Positions 43,230 through 46,527 of a DNA stretch of 46,527 nt are shown here, one piece after another. The notes beneath the pieces are model-generated. The model ran no database searches. It was given only the letters and a program-made list of their open reading frames with translations, and was not told the origin of the DNA. Each line of letters begins with the position of its first letter. Position 1 is the stretch's first letter. The position numbers and the translations under genes are program-made. Location of the stretch: contig CAJTZQ010000029.1 of the NCBI GenBank assembly GCA_910583795.1, positions 1 through 46,527 of the forward strand, in the 5' to 3' direction. Origin of the DNA: an uncultured Muribaculaceae bacterium (GTDB taxonomy: Bacteria > Bacteroidota > Bacteroidia > Bacteroidales > Muribaculaceae).

Positions 43230-43297
43230 TTTATATGACTTCTTCATCTTTGAGCTACGAATTTAACAATTTTATTATTAGTATTAAAATTTTTTCG

Positions 43298-43305
43298 TAT
43301 TTTTG
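43298..43305 (+). promoter_or_regulatory. -7 promoter box of the DUF975 gene
   Basis: TATTTTTG matches TAnnTTTG, 75 bases before the ATG at 43380. The AT-rich context lowers its weight and no -33 TTG is present. Confidence 0.4.
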
Positions 43306-43379
43306 TATCTTTAATTTTCGGTAGTCCTCAAGTTTTAAAGGCAACCGGATCATAATTTATCATCAATTAGTTTTCAATT

Positions 43380-43949
43380 ATGGTTGACAACATTTCATTA
43401 ATGCGTAAGGCGAAAGCTCAGCTGACAAACAACTGGACAAATGCAGTAGTCGCCACTCTTATTTATGTAGCGATCATGGGTGCGGCATCGGCTACATATT
43501 TTGGGGAGCTCGTGCTTGTGGGACCTCTCACCTTCGGATATATGCTTTTCATAGCATGTATGGTCGATACACGCGCCAACAATCTGAACCTTCTCTTCAA
43601 AGGATTTGACCGTTTTGTCGAAACACTTGTTGCCGGGTTGCTTTATTCCATAGCTGTATCGATTGGATATGTGTTGCTTATCGTGCCCGGAATTATTGCA
43701 GCTCTCGGTTTCTCAATGACTTTCTTTATAATGGTCGATGATCCAAATATTTCAGGTATCGATGCTCTCAAAATGAGCTGGAATCTTATGAACGGACATA
43801 AATGGAATCTCTTCTGTCTATGGTTTCGCTTCTTCGGATGGGCACTTATATGCATTCTTACTTTAGGTATCGGTTTTCTCTGGCTCCAGCCCTACATGAC
43901 AGCCGCCACCCTAAATTTCTACAGAAATATCAGATACGGCACATATTGA
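43380..43949 (+). CDS. DUF975-type integral membrane protein
   Basis: The 189-residue protein has a polar N-terminus with SLMRKAKAQLTNNW, about five membrane helices, and the conserved DxNxxNLLFKGF-like stretch (about 65-80), GxxxLIVPGIIAALGFSMTFFIM (about 100-122), then DALKMSWNLMNGHKW, typical of DUF975 (PF06161). The function is unknown; members are small membrane proteins with a NGxK/H cytoplasmic motif. It is monocistronic, divergent from the OPT gene, and followed by a long gene-poor stretch. Confidence 0.8.
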   Translation: MVDNISLMRKAKAQLTNNWTNAVVATLIYVAIMGAASATYFGELVLVGPLTFGYMLFIACMVDTRANNLNLLFKGFDRFVETLVAGLLYSIAVSIGYVLLIVPGIIAALGFSMTFFIMVDDPNISGIDALKMSWNLMNGHKWNLFCLWFRFFGWALICILTLGIGFLWLQPYMTAATLNFYRNIRYGTY

Positions 43950-44066
43950 AAGCCGATTCGATAATAATGTAACCCCATATCTTCCTCCTGCGCGAACAAA
44001 TCGGGCAGGAATTGCCCGTATACCTCCTGTTCTTTTGTTATTCTGTTAAAAGAAAATCATTCATGT

Positions 44067-44236
44067 CTTAGAAACTGTTTAAATTTATTTGTTGAAGGAA
44101 TTGAGAGGATTTGCCGAGCAGATTTTTGATATTTATGATGGAGTTATGGGGTTCCATAATGACTGAATCAATATCATAAAGATGCCGGCAAAGGTCTCAA
44201 TAACAAGACAAAATAAATTTTAAACAGTTTCTTAAG
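44067..44236. repeat. Fold-back repeat family 1, complete copy
   Basis: CTTAGAAACTGTTTAAATTTA at the left is inverted at the right as TAAATTTTAAACAGTTTCTTA. The interior is almost identical to the copy at 29936 (a few base changes), and left and right halves are imperfect reverse complements. No clear target duplication flanks it. Confidence 0.82.
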
Positions 44237-44347
44237 ATTTCATATTACAATAGCCGAGTCAACTTTTTGAAAAGTTAGGCTTTAATCTGAACCAACCAAA
44301 ATGGTTCTTTCCTAATTTAGTTGAAAAGAATAAAAATAAAGCAATCG

Positions 44348-44431
44348 GCAAAATCCGCATCAGCAAAATCCGCATCAGCAAAATCCGCATCAGCAAAATC
44401 CGCATCAGCAAAATCCGCATCAGCAAAATCC
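44348..44431. repeat. 15-bp tandem repeat (five full units and a partial one)
   Basis: The unit GCAAAATCCGCATCA occurs five times without change from 44348 to 44422, followed by nine bases of a sixth. On the minus strand the unit reads ADADF in one frame, a perfect A(D/N)(L/F)xx pentapeptide repeat; that open frame runs from 44565 to 44317 (82 codons), but the rest of it resembles nothing known. The plus strand is also open (KSASA). A true gene is possible but not supported beyond the repeat. Confidence 0.85.
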
Positions 44432-44584
44432 ATGTCGGGATGGTTCTGTGCCCCAGCTTTAGCTGGGAGAATGGAGAATGCTGATAAAGAAATACCGCCA
44501 ATCCTCTTACTTTTGTTTTTCATCAGAATCTTTTTTAAAATTATTCCGTAGTAGAATATATCCAATGTTATGATCTTCTAATTT

Positions 44585-45081
44585 TTATCCTGGCAAAAAT
44601 ACTTCTGAATACCAAATATTTACAAGATATGATTTTAATTTATTAAGATAATTTTTCAACTCTTCATCTCCGATTATAACCATTCTTGATGTAATACACA
44701 AGTTTAAACCATTTAATTTATTCACAAATGTCAACTCAGTCACTGCCGGACTATATGACTCATCAAATGTATATCTTGTCTACCCAATTCTTGTGGCATT
44801 TTTTTAAATGCCCAATCAAGTATATCTGAATCCCTGATAACCAATTCTTTATTATTTTTTCTATCCTCACTATAGATTGATATAATATAATTATCAAATC
44901 TTCTTACAACTTTGACAGTCACAATTTTTGAAAAGCCGAATTTATATTCAAGGTACTCATTTTCTGAAATTGTTTCTTCACATAAAGCTGCAATGGAGGT
45001 AATGACGTTATCATTAGAAAAAGCATTTTGAGAGATACTCAAAGACAGTGCAAATATAATAAACGGATATAATGTTTTCAT
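44585..45081 (-). pseudogene. Exported protein of unknown function, frameshifted; candidate immunity protein
   Basis: I do not recognise a family. The intact first frame (45081 down to a stop at 44740, 113 codons) starts with a clean signal peptide (MKTLYPFIIFALSLSISQNAFS). Shortly before that stop, restoring one A/T in the TT at 44776-44777 joins it to a second open frame that continues TFDESYSPAVTEL and ends at 44585, giving a coherent 165-residue protein. So the gene has probably lost one base. Its ATG overlaps the stop codon of the truncated toxin-tip remnant by ATGA, the kind of coupling seen between polymorphic toxins and their immunity genes. The immunity role is inferred from position and export only. 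Confidence 0.6.
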
Positions 45082-45203
45082 CTTAGTATAGGAGGTGTTG
45101 AATGGTTAGGAATATATGTTTTAAGAGGTGCATGGTCAGATCCATCTCTAAATATCTTTAAACCCATGTTTCTTAAAATTAAATTTTCAACTTGATAATG
45201 AAG
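45078..45203 (-). pseudogene. Remnant of a toxin-like C-terminal tip
   Basis: This 41-codon open stretch without a start codon reads HYQ-VENLILRNMG and continues to a stop at 45078. It matches the end of the gene at 46039 (QHVQ, then ENLILRNMG, then a divergent tail ending in R). An in-frame TAA at 45204 closes it upstream, and nothing further of the domain is found. It appears to be a displaced, decayed second copy of the tip, in front of the candidate immunity gene. Confidence 0.65.
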
Positions 45204-45293
45204 TTATCTCTTTAAATTTTCATCAAAACATAGAATTTACTGACTGGAACTGTCCGTTCTCTCTTGTGCATCATTAAAATACGAATGAAAGAA

Positions 45294-45968
45294 TTAATAT
45301 ATTAAAGAATCTGGAATATATTGTCGAATGTTGGGTTCTGAAAGCCACCTCATTATTAAACACAGCCTATTGAACTTTTCATTGAACCCTATACTGTCTG
45401 GTCCGGAAAATGCAACAGCATCATTTGAATTAAACACGAGATCTCCTTTTGAATTTATTACATAAAGAGCTTTATAAAGTGTTATATAATTCGCGCGTTT
45501 AATTGGGGTCATTTTTGCCCCCATTACAGGAATTGTATCAAATCCCCATGACAATAAAGATGCATTTGCAGAAAAGAATGATACAGAATCAAACTGATTA
45601 AATTCTGTTGGTTCCGTTAAATATCGATTCCCTCCATAGCTCAAATTTCCACTGAATGCCTGTAAATGATTATCAATCCTTGTTATAAGAGACCAGGAAT
45701 ACCCATAATGACCATAGGCATATAATATTATTGGCCTATTCTTAAGCAAAGAATAAACTGAATCCGGTAAAATTTCAGACAAAACATCTCTTTCAATATT
45801 ATAATCAGATTTAGAAAGAGGTCTATTGTATGCAAATGATATATCTATACATACATAAAGGATAATAATTAATAAAATTTTCTCATTTCTAAAATGCGGT
45901 TGTTTATTGTTAATTATAATGGCACTGAATAGGGGCCATTGTTTCAGGGCTATTAACCCTTCTATCAT
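45294..45968 (-). CDS. Exported protein of unknown function; candidate immunity protein
   Basis: I do not recognise a family. The frame runs 224 codons from the ATG at 45968, but its first part (MIEGLIALKQWPLF) is a poor N-terminus. At 45886 an ATG in another frame would, with one extra A in the AAAA at about 45880, yield MRKILLIIILYVCIDISFA, an ideal signal peptide running straight into the rest. The native gene is therefore probably about 200 residues and either lost a base or was mis-assembled. Mature features include YAYGHYGYSWSLITRID and SGPDSIGFNEKFNRL; no catalytic motif is seen. It lies just downstream of the toxin-like gene, in the immunity position. Confidence 0.6.
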   Translation of the reverse strand: MIEGLIALKQWPLFSAIIINNKQPHFRNEKILLIIILYVCIDISFAYNRPLSKSDYNIERDVLSEILPDSVYSLLKNRPIILYAYGHYGYSWSLITRIDNHLQAFSGNLSYGGNRYLTEPTEFNQFDSVSFFSANASLLSWGFDTIPVMGAKMTPIKRANYITLYKALYVINSKGDLVFNSNDAVAFSGPDSIGFNEKFNRLCLIMRWLSEPNIRQYIPDSLIY

Positions 45969-46038
45969 TCCTTTTTCGTTCGTCCTTAATTTTACGTTTC
46001 AAAAAAACGATAAAACCTTATTATTCCACAAGGAACTA

Positions 46039-46527
46039 TCATCTAAAAGAAGGTAACAGAGAAGGATTGAGGATAGGTGTCCTTTCTTTTCCATGATTCT
46101 TACCTGTGTTTATAAAAGGAATACCCATATTACGTAATATTAAATTTTCTGTTCTAATTGCTTGTACATGTTGGAAGCTATCTCCCAAACCTGTAGCCCA
46201 AGATCTGCCATGACCAATAATCTCATGTCCAGTGGTGACAGCTCTTCCATTTGGATGTTCCCCATCAATTATAATTAGCGAATAAGAACCGTCTTTTGTC
46301 GGTGTCGTAACGCCACCACCTCCTTGGTTAATAATTAAGGGAATAGGAATCCCTCCGTTTTTTTCGATGATCATAGGCATGTGCAGGCCTAATTCTCCTG
46401 ACATAAAACCAGGTAAGAAAGCATTTGTTGCTTGATTTGACAAAACTCCTGCGCTGGATATGTATTCTACCTTATGGATATCTGAAGAATTAATAGTGTT
46501 AACCACCATGTCTACCAAAGCCTGCTG
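46039..46527 (-). CDS. C-terminal tip of a large protein with an HExxGH motif (5' end outside window); toxin-like
   Basis: The frame is open to the window edge, so only the last 162 residues are seen; no start codon is assigned. Central is GHEIIGHGRSW (H101, E102, H106 of the visible part), followed by AIRTENLILRNMG with E127. HExxGH plus a downstream ExN resembles zinc-peptidase-like C-terminal domains at the ends of RHS-type and other polymorphic toxins, rather than the standard HExxH. The sequence ahead of it (ISSAGVLSNQATNAFLPG, PLIINQGGGG) shows no further recognisable domain. A second, degenerate copy of the tail lies at 45078, and exported proteins without recognised family follow both. 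Whether the parent protein is RHS, or another secreted toxin, cannot be told here. Confidence 0.6.
   Translation of the reverse strand, partial: QQALVDMVVNTINSSDIHKVEYISSAGVLSNQATNAFLPGFMSGELGLHMPMIIEKNGGIPIPLIINQGGGGVTTPTKDGSYSLIIIDGEHPNGRAVTTGHEIIGHGRSWATGLGDSFQHVQAIRTENLILRNMGIPFINTGKNHGKERTPILNPSLLPSFR

Larger units (their letters stand above)
43950..44584. other. Gene-poor stretch with repeats
   Basis: This 635-base stretch holds a short hairpin (CGGGCA/TGCCCG, 44002-44018), the family-1 repeat at 44067-44236 and the 15-bp tandem repeat at 44348-44431. No gene is clearly supported; the only frame of note is the minus-strand one over the tandem repeat. Confidence 0.5.

Noticed and set aside
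44348..44431. CRISPR array
   Set aside because: The units are contiguous 15-mers without spacers, and no cas genes are present.
44321..44551. Plus-strand frame with KSASA repeats
   Set aside because: The tandem repeat keeps several frames open; the remainder looks non-coding and the minus strand gives the more meaningful repeat.

Overview
The window looks like chromosomal DNA of a gut Bacteroidales bacterium, probably in or near Muribaculaceae. Many genes are preceded by the Bacteroidetes -7 box TAnnTTTG, with no purine-rich Shine-Dalgarno sequence. Several families are typical of the order: DUF4301, a PF14121-type porin, BF3164-type lipoproteins, a PG0541-type pump-associated protein, and a carboxypeptidase-regulatory/TonB-plug outer-membrane barrel. 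Family names come from recognising the sequence by eye; no search was run.

Layout. Positions 1-3000: the tail of a DUF4143-type ATPase, an aldo/keto reductase broken by one missing base, and an acyltransferase-3 membrane protein. 3200-11900: a large outer-membrane barrel, an alpha/beta hydrolase, a RelA-type (p)ppGpp synthetase overlapping a lipoprotein gene, and DUF4301. 12287-14527: two tandem BF3164-like lipoproteins. 14889-19014: a porin, an anchored solute-binding-like protein and a dicarboxylate/glutamate-type symporter. 19142-21526: divergent kbl and SDR-type threonine dehydrogenase, which together convert threonine to glycine and acetyl-CoA. 21683-28261: a compact efflux operon (TetR regulator, TolC, adaptor, RND pump, PII-like small protein) bounded by a promoter and a terminator. 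28472-31663: a PurF-like protein without the catalytic cysteine, convergent with a succinate/acetate CoA-transferase. 32263-38742: an LPG-synthase-type membrane protein, enolase, a RecD2-like helicase, fabD and asd. 38896-43143 (minus strand): an OPT transporter with fcl, then gmd, giving de novo GDP-L-fucose for surface glycans. 43380-43949: a DUF975 membrane protein.

The right end (44585-46527, minus strand) differs from the rest: AT-rich, with degenerate genes. It holds the C-terminal tip of a large protein with an HExxGH motif, a short degenerate second copy of that tip, and two exported proteins without recognised family, each just downstream of one tip. This matches the layout of a polymorphic-toxin/immunity locus with an orphan module. 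It is the best candidate here for an undescribed system, but the function is inferred.

Intergenic DNA carries two families of fold-back (hairpin) repeats, a small palindromic repeat, a 33-bp perfect hairpin, a 15-bp tandem repeat that encodes perfect pentapeptide repeats on one strand, and a promoter-leader-terminator arrangement before gmd that looks like an attenuator or small RNA. Three genes are each disrupted by an apparent single-base loss in or beside a short homopolymer, so assembly error has to be considered beside real decay.
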